In this document: piece by piece, positions 50,701-61,083 of the stretch | How positions within the stretch are numbered: position 1 is the stretch's first letter | Layout of the letters: the number at the start of each line of letters is the position of its first letter | Source of the DNA: Hymenoscyphus infarciens | Lineage: Eukaryota; Ascomycota; Leotiomycetes; Helotiales; Helotiaceae | Direction of reading: 5' to 3' | Assembly: GCA_001414345.1 (NCBI GenBank) | Contig: LLCB01000079.1 | Coordinates: forward strand, 124,001 to 188,000 | Length of the DNA stretch: 64,000 bases | Notes under the pieces: model-generated | What the model saw: the letters and a program-made list of their open reading frames with translations, nothing else | Told to the model about the DNA's origin: nothing | Database searches by the model: none | Program-made: the position numbers and the translations under genes

Positions 50701-51406
50701 TTCTTCTAAAGAGGAACAGTAGTATGGAAGGGGAGTATCTAGCAATGTGAAGGCTTTTCAGTGGGTGATATTTGGGAACTCAATCTAGGCTTGGGCCTAA
50801 AAACTATTGCAAGTCAGCGGGAGGATCTATGCGCATCTGCACAAGGGTAGAGTATAATAACAAAATCCACCAGATTATTTTGTTTAAGAAATGTATAAAA
50901 ACAACTGCAACATTTCCTGTACTTTTCACAAGCCAGTTGGAGTTTGTATGTATGAGATCTAACCCCCTTCTCTCTTTGCATTTTGCCCGTGGCATCTAGA
51001 AAGGTTGCTTGCCAACAATCCCAGCTGAGCAATTTTTAGAAAGGGTAGGAAATAATTGCAATTTCGAAGCAAATGCTTTTTCACTAGGTGCTATCCTACA
51101 ACGGAGAGGAACCATCATAAATGTAACTAAAAAGTGGGTCAGTAACTTGGATACATAATCACAGTGATTGAGTGAATTGACATCTCAGAAGGTGGTTGCA
51201 ATACAAACCAAGAGTGAACTGTAAATGACCAGATCATGAGGAGCCCCATTTTTGTGGGGAAACCCCTTTGCTCAGAGTATACATATTTTGCTGCGCATAA
51301 CATTTCTCTTCTCTTCTCAACACACCAAACCGGCACTTGCTTAGCAAAGTCACACCTACAAATTACCAATATCAGTCAAAACCTTCAAGTTTATCCACCA
51401 AAAAAA
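50701..51406. other. Spacer between orphan copies B and C
   Basis: No gene is seen. The frame of copy C stays open upstream to 51236, but the strong start context (aaaATGG) is at 51407. Confidence 0.4.
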
Positions 51407-51988
51407 ATGGGATCTCCTCACCGAGCAAGAGCCAAGAGCAAGCCAGCCAGTCTACTGCCAAAGAGCCAGTTCGAGCAACACCGTGCTCTGGTTCCACACG
51501 CAAATGCCAGAGCGCTCACGGTAATCTTGGACTTTCGCCACAAGACGCAGACAACTCTCTACAACTACTCCGAGGATGAGACAGCGTGCTGGTTTGACGA
51601 GAAATTCCTCGAAATCCTTCCTCGATATGCACCAACCATAGCAAAGGTGGACGTCCTGATCACCTATCAACATTCCCAAGCCGAGTCGAATAGGGGGATT
51701 GAAGCCGGTAGGGTTCTCAAACAACACCAAGGAGATATCGTTAAGCGAGTCGCCATGGAATTAAACAATTTCAAAGAATTGAAGGAATTGGAGATCAAGG
51801 TCAAGATGCCAAGCTTCGCGTGGGGTCAGGTGAAGAACGTCGCCCATTTTTACCAGCTAAACCTTACAAACTGGAAGCTTTGGCAAGCGCTTGGAGAGGT
51901 AGAAATGACAGAGGTAAAAATCGGTTCGACTCTGGAGGAGAGAATTGCTGGCTTTGCTGGCTATCTGAAGAGATGCAACGAATTGTAA
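51407..51988 (+). CDS. Orphan family protein, copy C
   Basis: A single-exon protein of 193 residues, started at the ATG at 51407 because of its context; an in-frame extension to 51236 is not conserved in the other copies. A short basic N-terminus (RARAKSKPASLLPKS) precedes the family region: ALTVILDFRHKTQTTLYNYS, WFDEKFLEILPRYA, VLITYQHSQAES, VAMELNNFKELKELEIKVKM, then SFAWGQVKNVAHFYQLNL and IGSTLEERIAGFAGYLKRC. This is the cleanest copy of the signature. There is no known domain. No signal peptide or membrane segment. Confidence 0.75.
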   Translation: MGSPHRARAKSKPASLLPKSQFEQHRALVPHANARALTVILDFRHKTQTTLYNYSEDETACWFDEKFLEILPRYAPTIAKVDVLITYQHSQAESNRGIEAGRVLKQHQGDIVKRVAMELNNFKELKELEIKVKMPSFAWGQVKNVAHFYQLNLTNWKLWQALGEVEMTEVKIGSTLEERIAGFAGYLKRCNEL

Positions 51989-53049
51989 ATACGGAATGGT
52001 TCAAATTACTACTTGAAACATACCCAACGGGTTAATTCCCGGTGTACTGGGGGCCCACTGGACACGACTCGGGGTGATTTTCATGGGGGCGGGGATTTAG
52101 TAATGAGGAATTGTCTTCTTCATGCTGATAAATTAGAATAAGACTATTTCCTAACGCTTCTCTTCTAAAAATGACAATTAAAAAACTGGTATGCTCTATT
52201 CACCAATTGCGGAATTGACAAACCATGTTGCTACTTTATAGCATTAAGTATTGCGTCTGGTAGGTTAAGCTATTAAATCATATTGTTCGAGACTAATTAA
52301 CTTAACTAAAACAAAAAGTGGAATAATCCAAAACTGTAGAGTAGTAACTACTCAACCTAGCAAAATATATTTATCATGACTATCCTAGACAGTTTATCAG
52401 TTTAGCAGCTTAGGATATTCAAGTTAATTTAACAAAATATAGAGGTTAAGAATAGAGTATATTTAGACAGAACTGTGAATAAAGCATACGAGAATAACAA
52501 CACATTGTGGTTTTCGCTCCTTGACTCGTAAGGAAATCTTCATGGAATGAGGCAACAACCTCGATAAAAATCAAACGAAATAGACTGCGAGGCACGGTCA
52601 TAAAAATGCCAGCTCCCTATTCATTTGAACTGAACCGGTGGCCCAGTTTTGTCTGCTTTTGGTTGATATCCCTAAGAGATATCACGTGTGAAAGTTGTCC
52701 AGGATATTCTCTACGTGCACGCACATTGCCTTGGGCCAGCTTTCATCTTTGCCTCGATGTTAACCACTTTACGATGCCTCCCAAGATGCTCTTGGAATCG
52801 CGACCTTCCAATCCATTCCCCAAATCACAATCCTCAAGGATGTTCATTCCGTAGGAAACCTCTTTCTTTGTTCCTTATTCATCGGTTAAGGAGAAATTTG
52901 CACCCACCTCTCTCATTCCCTCCCCGTACTTAGATAAAGTTGTGGTGCTAAACTGCTGCAGGAGATCTGTGCTGCTCAATACAGAATCGTCGAGCCTGGC
53001 GGGCAAGGCGAAGACTGTTGATGGCTCGGAGCCTCATCTCGATGACAAA
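51989..53049. other. Spacer between orphan copies C and D; partly AT-rich
   Basis: No gene is seen. 52120-52480 is AT-rich. The word ACTGGTATGCTCTATTCAC (52184-52202) nearly recurs at 55484-55502, hinting at a dispersed repeat. A frame open upstream of copy D (from 52942) lacks an ATG before 53050. Confidence 0.4.
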
Positions 53050-54006
53050 ATGGATCCGGATGCGCAGATTCCTGACTTTCCAATGCCCGATTTTCCAATA
53101 CGCACAGCAGCAAAACAATTGACCCAGGAAAAAGGACGGGAAACCCCCAAACGAAAGAACGATATATCAAATGCAGAAAGGGGCGACAATGTGACATCGA
53201 TGAACAATCTTAAGACCCTAAACCAGTCCAACGCCCGGAAGAATACTGTACAGGCTCAGGCCTCATCTCGCAAGAGGAAGCAAGTAACCCCCCATGCTCA
53301 AGCAAACATCTCTCCAAGTACAGCAGCTCCCACTTATCGAAGGAATAAACCTCCTCGAGGTCTCGCAAGACAGAAGCCCACCAAAGAAAAGCAGGCAGAT
53401 ACAGTACAGAACGACAAGATGGAACTTGACATTGAGCAGCTAAACCTCCCAATCAGAAGTCGAACATCGCACAAAGCCGTCATTCCGGAACCTGGCTCGA
53501 CTGTGTTGAAGGTTGAGGTTGATTTTGATCCCGCTTCCAAGACATCTCTATACCTTGATGCGTTCGGAAACAACCAAGAAAGAATAGATGAGTCGTTCCT
53601 ACAAGTCCTTCAACATTACACTATTATGCGAAAGGAGATGGTCATCATAGTCTGTTATCAATGTCCAACTAAAGAAGCCAGTCGCCAGCGCAAGTCGCAG
53701 TTCCATATTCTTTGTTTGCTTGTGAGGGAGATCAAAAAAGTCAAGGATTTCGAACGTCTCGAGGTTCGCTTCAAAATGATGAAAGGTGATGGATAAGCTC
53801 CTCAATTGTTCGATGTTGTACCTTTCTACGACCTCGACTATAAGTTTTGGACATTTAGATTCTTTCGCGATGGTTGGATGCAGTCGCAAACTTTGAAAGA
53901 GGGGAGCGATATGAAGAGTCGAATTTTGAAAGCAGCAGAGCAGTGGAATAAACCTAAGAATTATCGTCCGACAATCTCTGGTCAGGTGAGTTCTCCAGAG
54001 AGTTAA
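53050..54006 (+). pseudogene. Orphan family, copy D, interrupted by an in-frame TAA
   Basis: From the ATG at 53050 the frame runs to TAA at 53794-53796 and continues in the same frame without shift to TAA at 54004-54006. The N-terminal 140 residues are a basic, low-complexity extension not present in the other copies. The family region begins at STVLKVEVDFDPASKTSLYL and has ESFLQVLQHYTIM, VIIVCYQCPTKEAS and EIKKVKDFERLEVRFKM. The stop falls just where copies A-C carry the Trp-Gly-Gln signature. Family-like sequence resumes after it (FDVVPFYDLDYKFWTFRF). It is either a pseudogene or a protein lacking the last 70 residues. An intron removing the stop in frame was sought and not found. Confidence 0.7.
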
Positions 54007-54790
54007 TTGTTGAGTAGTTCTTTTGGGGATTCATTCCCATTGGAACCGGATTTTCGGCTTTGGATCCTGGTACAGCTAAGAGAGAATGTTGACTACGTGT
54101 ATCTGAAAGAAAGGGTTATAATGAGGGTTGTCAAGCCAGCGTTGCAGTACTGTGTTTGTTTGCGTCTTTTCATGGTAGTGGTGTACAATTAACCATCTAG
54201 TATTGGTGCGCCACCGTCTTTTACGAGTCATCTCTCATCCCAAGTTGTTTCAACAAGGTCTGTTTTTACACTAAGTTCCGTCCCGATCGGAGAGGATCTT
54301 ACCCAGGCCAACTGCACGGATTAGAAGTTCGCATTGATGTTTGACTCTGTCACCTTGGCACACTCCATGTTTGAACTTGGCGAAGCTTGTGTTACTTTAT
54401 TTCGACGGCAATCTTGGTACCGGTGTGGGTACAATGGAGAAAATCATTACTAAGGTCGAAATGCTGAGAGTCTATTGGTCATTGCAAAAGCTCAAACAAT
54501 CTTGAGATGCCCTGCCCACCAATCAGAGTGACCTTCTATGATCTGTTCTCTGGAAGATTTGTCTGGAGTGATCAGACCATAGATGCATTGTTTGAGTGAG
54601 CATCTCCGCCGTTGGTATGAACTAAACAGTTCCCACTTCTTACTTCTCTTCCTTTTCCCTCACTTCTAATTTAATATTTGTAATTCTTTGACTTTGCAAA
54701 CTCGCCCTTGTTGTTCGGATGGACCCTGTCAATTCAACGTCTTTCTCGTCCTGTGCAGCCAGTCAATCCATCTTAAATCACTGAAAAATA
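54007..54790. other. Intergenic: no gene seen
   Basis: No conserved motif. The last 150 bases are pyrimidine-rich (CTTCTCTTCCTTTTCCCTC) and form a plausible promoter and leader of the secreted-protein gene. Confidence 0.4.
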
Positions 54791-55118
54791 ATGCAATTCG
54801 CCTCAACACTCGTCTTCCTTGTCTTCATATCAACTCTTGTTGCCTTGCCGCTCAACATAAACCTCGGCAATTATTCCCCAGCGCTCGTTGTTGGGGATGG
54901 AAGTAGGTCACCTCTACAAAAGGTCTTCACTTAACGACAGAAGTTAACTTTTCCTAGGAATAAGATTCGCAAAGGAGAATGGGGGTTCCGCGTCAAAAGA
55001 AATCGAATCTGTTGGTATTTTTGGGAAAAGCAGGGAGTTGGCGAACCGCTTGGGAACGAAACCATTTGACGCTCTTTCGACCGAGCTAAATGACCTGCTA
55101 GCCACGACGACAGTGTAA
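54791..55118 (+). CDS. Small secreted protein, 90 residues, two exons
   Basis: Exons 54791-54902 and 54958-55118; the 55-nt intron has donor GTAGGT and acceptor CCTAG, and splits an Arg codon (A|GA). The N-terminus is a textbook signal peptide: MQFASTLVFLVFISTLVALP with likely cleavage after VALP or shortly after. The mature part (about 70 residues) contains NINLGNYSPALVVGDG and RIRFAKENGGSASKEIESVG, and ends in DALSTELNDLLATTTV. It has no cysteine, so it is unlike typical Cys-rich apoplastic effectors. No homologue is recognised. Its position in an accessory region beside lineage-specific genes makes a host- or environment-facing role possible, but that is speculation. Confidence 0.7.
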
Positions 55119-56388
55119 TAGTTCTTCGAGAAAGGTGGCTTCATTGGCTTATCAAAGTTTTGACACCAACGGAAGTCAAAGGGAGGCATACTATCGCAGT
55201 TGCGGAAAACAGGCTTGAATCAAAGTGGGATTTGATTAGTTCTTCATGTTCCCTCACGCTCTCAGAGATACAATAGTAGCATAACCAACTTTCCCTTTCC
55301 ATTATAAAGTTCATTATATTTTCAGAACACGATTTGTACTAAGATACTATCACTTGATACCAGTCATTCTTGCTGAGTTGAGTTTGCACTTAAGAGGACT
55401 TGATAGTTTCACGGAGGGAAACGGGGAGCTTTTGTTGTATTTTGGTCGGAGAATCTTTCTGTTTCGTTTACGGAAGATGAGCACTGGTATGCTTTATTCA
55501 CTATTTTATAGAATTAAACAGTTTTCTCTAGACATGCTCCAAATTCACTATAATCAACCTCCATAGTTTGTTGAAAAAAGTCAAGTCTTCTAAACTATCT
55601 AAAAGATCTATACTAGATCAATGTCACTATAATGAGTGTCCATTACTCTATATCTTAAAAAGATTTGTTTTAATTAACGCGCCAAGAATCATCTCTTGAG
55701 CAATGGTTTCTGGAATTCAAGTGCTTTCCTGTCTCCGTCGTTTATGCAGCCACCAGTCAGTTTGTCGTGTCACTGGCCATTCACGCCGGTAAGTGGAAAC
55801 ATTGCAGACCAATTCTGTCTGTGCATTTGCGCAGACCCACCTGCGCAGATCCACTAATTCTCTGTGCATTTGCGCAGACCCACCTGCGCAGCACTCTCAT
55901 TTCTCTAAGAACCACTGATTATTCCAAAATACCCACGCAACAGAAGATATCGTGCGAGTTAACCTCGAATAACCAGCATATAGTTTTCCAAGATCGCTTG
56001 GACAACAGGGTGTAATATTGAGTCGGCCACGAATACCTACACCCTCTGGTGGCGTAAAGGTCACTCGGTGGTAAAATGAATAGATTAGTAGAGGACACGC
56101 CTGAAGAAAAAGACACCGAAACTGAATGGCCACTCCAGTTCAAAAGGAACGCATGAGCATGGCAGAATAGGTTTATGATTTCTAAGTTCTAAAGACCACG
56201 AAGGCTATGAAGGCTCTGATAGGACCTATTTGCTGTAAGTATCCAGTATCACCAAGGAACTCTAGGACAAAATCCACAAGAAAATTCGAACCACGAAAGC
56301 CTTTAGAAGCATAAGCTAGAATGGAGTTAATCGATGGGTCAACCAAGAGGCAAAAGCCAATCCAGTATCCAGGCAAGTCCCAAAATCC
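55119..56388. other. Intergenic; contains a 31-bp direct repeat
   Basis: No gene is seen apart from the direct repeat listed separately. 55590-55690 is AT-rich. Confidence 0.4.
55818..55891. repeat. Exact 31-bp direct repeat, 43-bp period
   Basis: TCTGTGCATTTGCGCAGACC and the next 11 bases occur at 55818-55848 and again, without mismatch, at 55861-55891, separated by 12 bp. Each copy contains two GCGCAG words. Perfect identity suggests a recent local duplication. Confidence 0.9.
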
Positions 56389-59089
56389 TTACTCGTGTAC
56401 AATATCTCTTTCTCCCATCGCTCCCGGCGAGAACTTGACGTCAACATTAAGGTCAAAACCAGCAGTGATGGACATCAAACGGAGAGGCGAGAACGCAACA
56501 CATCCCATGAGGTAGTTTTGCAAAAGCCACTCTCGGGAAGAAACTTGTTGCTCACTCTGCATTAAGGCAACGACTGCACGCTGTAGATATTCTCCGAGTT
56601 AGTATTGCAATTTCTAGAAGGATATCTGATGAGGAAGGAGGTGGAACAACGTCTGAGGAGTATAAAAGTGTCTTCGCCCTTGAAACATCCGAAAGAGGGG
56701 AAAATAGAACTTGAAATTACTCACGTCAGACATGTCATTTCCCCACAATGCAATTTGGCAAGCGCAGTTGTCGTCGCATTCAGAAGTCGTTGCCCAGAGC
56801 GATGCTCGACGAATGGCGGCCGAAATTGCAACACAATCCGAGAAGACAACCTAAACCCAGGGTATCAGAGTCAGTTTACTTCTTGAAAAAAACGTAGAAG
56901 CCTCGGGAGTAAACAACACCTACACTGTCTGGGAGCCCAGTGATTGCCTCGATTGTATCACTATTGAGGTTTAAAACTTCTTGGAAGGGTCCAACAAAAC
57001 TTTCTGGGAGATCTGGGGCGACGACACCATGCTTCTTCAAAATTTCGGTTGGGTCGCTCAGGGTGTAATTCTAGGTGTAGGTATCTCTGGCAACGAGCTT
57101 TCCAGCGTTGTTTGGATCCAAAGCCGATTCAAACGCCTCTCCAATACCAGCATCGAGAGGTTCAGGAACCAAAACCTTTCCTTCTTCGGCACGCTTCAGG
57201 ATTCCAATAGCAGCATTCGAAGTGGAACGTTGCAACATACGGGTATACTTGACGAATCGTTCCCAAGCCTTGTAGCGAACATTGAAAATGTCCCATACAC
57301 AAACGGCCAAGAGTGCATTGTCACCGTAAGTTGGTTTATAGTTTTCCTCACCATCTCGGCAAAGCTTAGCAATTGCGTCGATGTAACCAACCACAAAGGC
57401 TTGGGGGAGATCGTGATCGAATACACCAGTGCTATCTGCATAAGCAGCTTCCGAAATCCGGCTTGAACAGCCCATGTCGAAAAGTAAGTCGTGCATGTTC
57501 GCAAAGATAACGGCAACGAACATAGACTTTCTGCTCATTTCCAATTGATCAGGGCCTTGATAAGCGAAAGGAGCCAATGCAGCACACTGTTGATAAGTCA
57601 GTATGGGAATTCTCCCTTGTAAGCGAGAATCGAAAATGTTGCCATGTTACTCACTGTGGACGATCTCGGAGTCAGTATTGCCCTTTCTAGAAGTAGATCT
57701 GAGGAAATTAAGATGAAAAAGGGTTTTATGAGGAGGAAATATTGTCTCAATACTCCTCAAACAACCTGAAAGAGGGGAAAATAACACGGAGAATACCCAC
57801 CGTCAATGTAACCCGCACAAGCGAAGTCATATGGTTTGATATGTGAGGGACCAGTAACATAACTTCCTTGTTGCTCATCGACCCACTTCATCTGAATATG
57901 TCGATTGAACATCTGTTGATCCATTGTTAGAAGTCCGATCCAAGCAGTACCTCTCATAGGACCCTCCATTTGTGTTGCCATAAGAGCGCATCTCTCAATG
58001 GCTGCACCAATACCCCCCTTCATCTTCTTGTCGTCCTTGTCAAAGTCAAAATCATAATCAACAATACCTAGAAGCTGCGCATTGAAAAAATCTCGGGTGG
58101 ATTCAATGTCGTCGAATTGGGGTACCTTCTTGGTAACACCGATCCACTGCAGCATATTAGCACCCCAAGTCTTCCAATCAAATGACATGCTTAGGAGGGA
58201 AAAGAGAAAGTTTGCTTACAGCGAAAAAAGGGCAAGGGCAAGGGCCCATCTTTAGATCGCCAGGGGCGTTCCAGGCAGCGGCAGCAGCTTGAAAAGTCTT
58301 GTCATTCTCCCACTGTATCGAGGAGTAGCATGCAAGGATGGAGTCATCTTCTGACAATTAATGGTACTTACGTTTCGACCTCCGATGTTCTTAGGACCAA
58401 TTTGATGAATATCACCAGGAGTTGGGTTGGCAACCATAGTGAAATTGATATCGTCAATGAATGGGCGTGGGTCTCCATGGACCTTGACTTGCTGGAAGAC
58501 CTCGACACCGATAGAGACTAAAGACAGGGTATCAGATATCGAAACAAGTGAAAAAGAAGGTGAAGTGAATTTGAGTATTGATCAGATTGAACATTGAAAG
58601 GTAAACCTGAGCAGGCAGTAGAATTGAGGTATTGAAGGGGAGGGGTTAGGAAGGAAAATCAGTACCGTCATCCATGAGGGTGCTGTGCATTCCTTGATCA
58701 GGGCAGGCCTTAGCCAATACCTTCCAACCATCAAGCCAACTATTTTCATTGGCGACTTCACGAGCAAGAGAAGCCTAGGTCTAGTTAGTACGGGATCCAA
58801 GAGAACGGAACATCAGAACAGAAAGCGAATGTTGGACGAAGGAAACAAAACTTACCAACGCAGCATTATTTCCAGCAATAGAAAGCCAACTGACATTGAC
58901 CTCAAGACCAACGTATTCCTTGATTGTTGAAGCTAAGGCGACATCGGGGCTGATTTGGGTTTCAGCATCGTAAATAGCGCGAGTAGCAGCATCAATACCG
59001 ACACAGAATTCTGCTTCAACTGGGCGCTGAGCAAAATCAAGCAGTAGGTAGCGAGAAACCGACTCATGGCCGAGGAATGGAGAACCCAT
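56389..59089 (-). pseudogene. Unrecognised multi-exon gene with in-frame TAG; carries a nested intron
   Basis: Coding segments in order: 59089-58856, 58774-58666, 58517-58372, 58312-58220, 58170-57802, 57586-56924, 56850-56725 and 56580-56389, about 640 residues. All phases agree once the nested intron at 57801-57587 is removed in two steps. Recognisable pieces are AEFCVGIDAATRAIYDAETQ, HGDPRPFIDDINFTMVANPT, GPMRGTAWIGLLTMDQQMF, FANMHDLLFDMGCSSRISEA and GDNALLAVCVWDIFNVRYKA. The TAG at 57073-57071 interrupts exon 57586-56924, after RDTYT; the frame beyond it still reads as protein (LSDPTEILKKHGVVAPDLPE) and three more junctions splice correctly. CAG to TAG, a C-to-T change, would explain the stop. 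I do not recognise the family. There is no signal peptide. It may belong with the EXPERA and NRPS-like neighbours. Confidence 0.65.
57587..57801 (-). other. Stwintron: intron nested in the donor site of another intron
   Basis: Coding-strand reading: the exon ends GAC at 57802, then G (57801), then an internal intron GTGGGT...CCACAG (57800-57654, 147 nt), then TGAGTAAC...CAACAG (57653-57587). Removing the internal intron rebuilds the donor GTGAGT. The resulting 68-nt external intron then leaves GAC joined to TGT, phase 0, giving AGYID|CAALAPF. Splicing as one piece from GTGGGT to CAACAG would break the frame. This is the layout of the [D1,2] stwintrons described in Pezizomycotina. Confidence 0.75.
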
Positions 59090-60418
59090 AATGACCGGGC
59101 CAACGAGTTAGAGAAGATGAGGGGGCAAAGTGTATATTGTGGGAGGGGTTTGGTTCAAGTTCTCTCTCCGGGAGCTCAAATTAACTCTGCACTTGTGTGA
59201 GAGATGGAGTTGTTTTTCTCAAGTCTCCTTTGCTCCAAGCTGGCTTTAAGTACCCAGGAAAGTCGGTCTCCACATCTGCTAGCGTGTACTAGTACTGTCA
59301 CGATCGCAGTACCTTCTTCCTTGTGATAGCGGGTCGGTATAGTTGATCTATAGCCGAAGACCTGGGATTCACGGTCTTTAAGCCATATCGGCTATGAATC
59401 TACCTCAACTTTGAGGGACGATAAGTCTCTCAGAGCCAATCAAATTTATACGTTTAAAAGACCTGGTGAGCGATAAGTGTAAATAAGAAGTGAATAGAGC
59501 GTAATCAATAATGATTTGTTGATGCTTTCTTTTGTTACTAATAGTAAAGAACAATTACTATAGGGACCAAAATTAGATAGGACGAATTCATTTGTTGACA
59601 ATCTCTATACGAGAGTTTATACTGAGGGGCGCTAACTAAATTGCTAAAGTTACCCTAGGAAAGCTATGGTAATAATCCTAGCTAGTTGGGAAGAAAAAGG
59701 TTAACTAGAAGTGAGTTTCTAATTTTCGCTCTCAGAAAATCAGAAAAACTGGAGTAATGGCTCAACTCCTGTAGATGACTGGCTTGAAACGCAGACAGAA
59801 GTAGAGAGATGACCAATGCTAGAGACTTTTAAAGTATTCTAACACCTGACTGCTAACTTTCAAAGACCATGAGAGCTATTCCATGGACAAATCGCAAAGA
59901 GGTGGCAAAGTAACAGAATAAGCAGCTCGCGGTGGCCACCAAAAGTGGCAGTAAATTCTCATTGTGCTTCAATTGCTCAAGACTTTGGGGCACCATTGTT
60001 CTAAAACACCTTGATTGATATTTTAAAATGCTTCAGCCCTAAAAAGCTCGAAACAGCGAGAGCTAGATAGGCACGGCAGGTCGAATCTGATGTATTTGCT
60101 ACCACTTTTAATGTCCATTAAGAGAGCAGCTACCGAAAGTTTCTTGTGAAAGCACTGAATTTTGTGGATTCCCAGAAACACAAAGAGAACGATAGAATAA
60201 ACTTGATAGCAAAAGAGTCAAAATGCGAACTGAAATTAGATTATAGGGAAAGTATTATTTGAGGCACTGCAATAACAAGCACTAAGCACCGAGAGAGGAC
60301 CTTATCTGTACTTGATCATACAAGCAACTTGTAAAGCAAAATGAGAAGGAATAGCCCTGAAAAAGAAAAGAGTGCCGCTGTGGTGATTTATTCCCGCGTT
60401 TGGAGACCAAAAACCTTT
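59090..60418. other. Intergenic: no gene seen
   Basis: Promoter of the broken gene and 3' flank of the EXPERA gene. No repeats or motifs were found. Confidence 0.4.
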
Positions 60419-61083
60419 CTATTGTCCCTTTTTCGTCGTAGTGGCAGCAATTTGGCGGTTGATCATGGCGTTGAGTCTAAAATAGCAATCAAACATCATG
60501 AAGGCAGCTGAGAGGAGATCAGCCCGGGTCCAAAATAAAGAGCAAATGAATTGATGGGGAGGAAAACAAACATAACGCAAGATACGGGCCATAAAGTGTT
60601 GTCAAGCTGATCTTCTGATCAAAAGTAAGGGGCCAGTATGAATACCTGCAACAAATTAGTATACAATTTTCTTGCTGATTCAGAAGTCGGGAGCTGTGAG
60701 TAAGGATAAGACTTGCTCCCGACTGGGAGTTCCAAAAGGGGAACAGAGGGAAATATTGCTTACTCGACCATGCAAGTGAGAGTTGTGAGAAATACTTTGA
60801 CAGCGAAGGGGAGCAAAACCAGTGGCGCTTTTGGTGAATCTTGCGGAACTTAGTGATCAATTCTAGTCGGAAGGAGAGGTAGGTACTCACTGCGATAAAG
60901 ACCACCCAAGCCCCAAATCATAACGGGAACTTGGTAGAGGAGCTCGATCCATAAGAAGAGTTTAAAGAATGGTGGCGTTTGGACGTAGAATTGATCCTGA
61001 TAGGTATTGACGTAAAAATCCTTTACAGATGTCAAAACATCAGGAACGAGGTGAGGAGGATAAATTGCTTGGAGATCCATCAC
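60419..61083 (-). CDS. EXPERA-domain (TMEM97/EBP-like) membrane protein
   Basis: Four exons: 61083-60891, 60848-60764, 60645-60572 and 60507-60419, giving 146 residues with all phases consistent. The introns are 42, 118 and 64 nt; the third uses a GTTTGT donor. It begins MMDLQAIYPPHLVPDVLTSV, and FFKLFLWIELLYQVPVMIWG is a typical first EXPERA membrane segment. Next come PLVLLPFAVKVFLTTLTCMV and LYGPYLALSAFMMFDCYFRL, with a short basic tail ending KKGQ. EXPERA proteins are four-helix ER membrane proteins related to sterol isomerase and sigma-2 receptor; several act on, or bind, sterols and terpenoids. The length (146) is close to the TMEM97 branch. Confidence 0.88.

Noticed and set aside
57655..57686. 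A 32-nt exon between two introns of the broken gene
   Set aside because: It keeps frame but encodes sequence homologous to the 3' end of another intron in the same gene. The stwintron reading explains it better.
58171..58219. ATG at 58188 (MSFDWKTW) as the start of a separate gene
   Set aside because: The ATG lies within a 49-nt intron whose removal joins FFA to TWGANMLQ in frame with the upstream exons.
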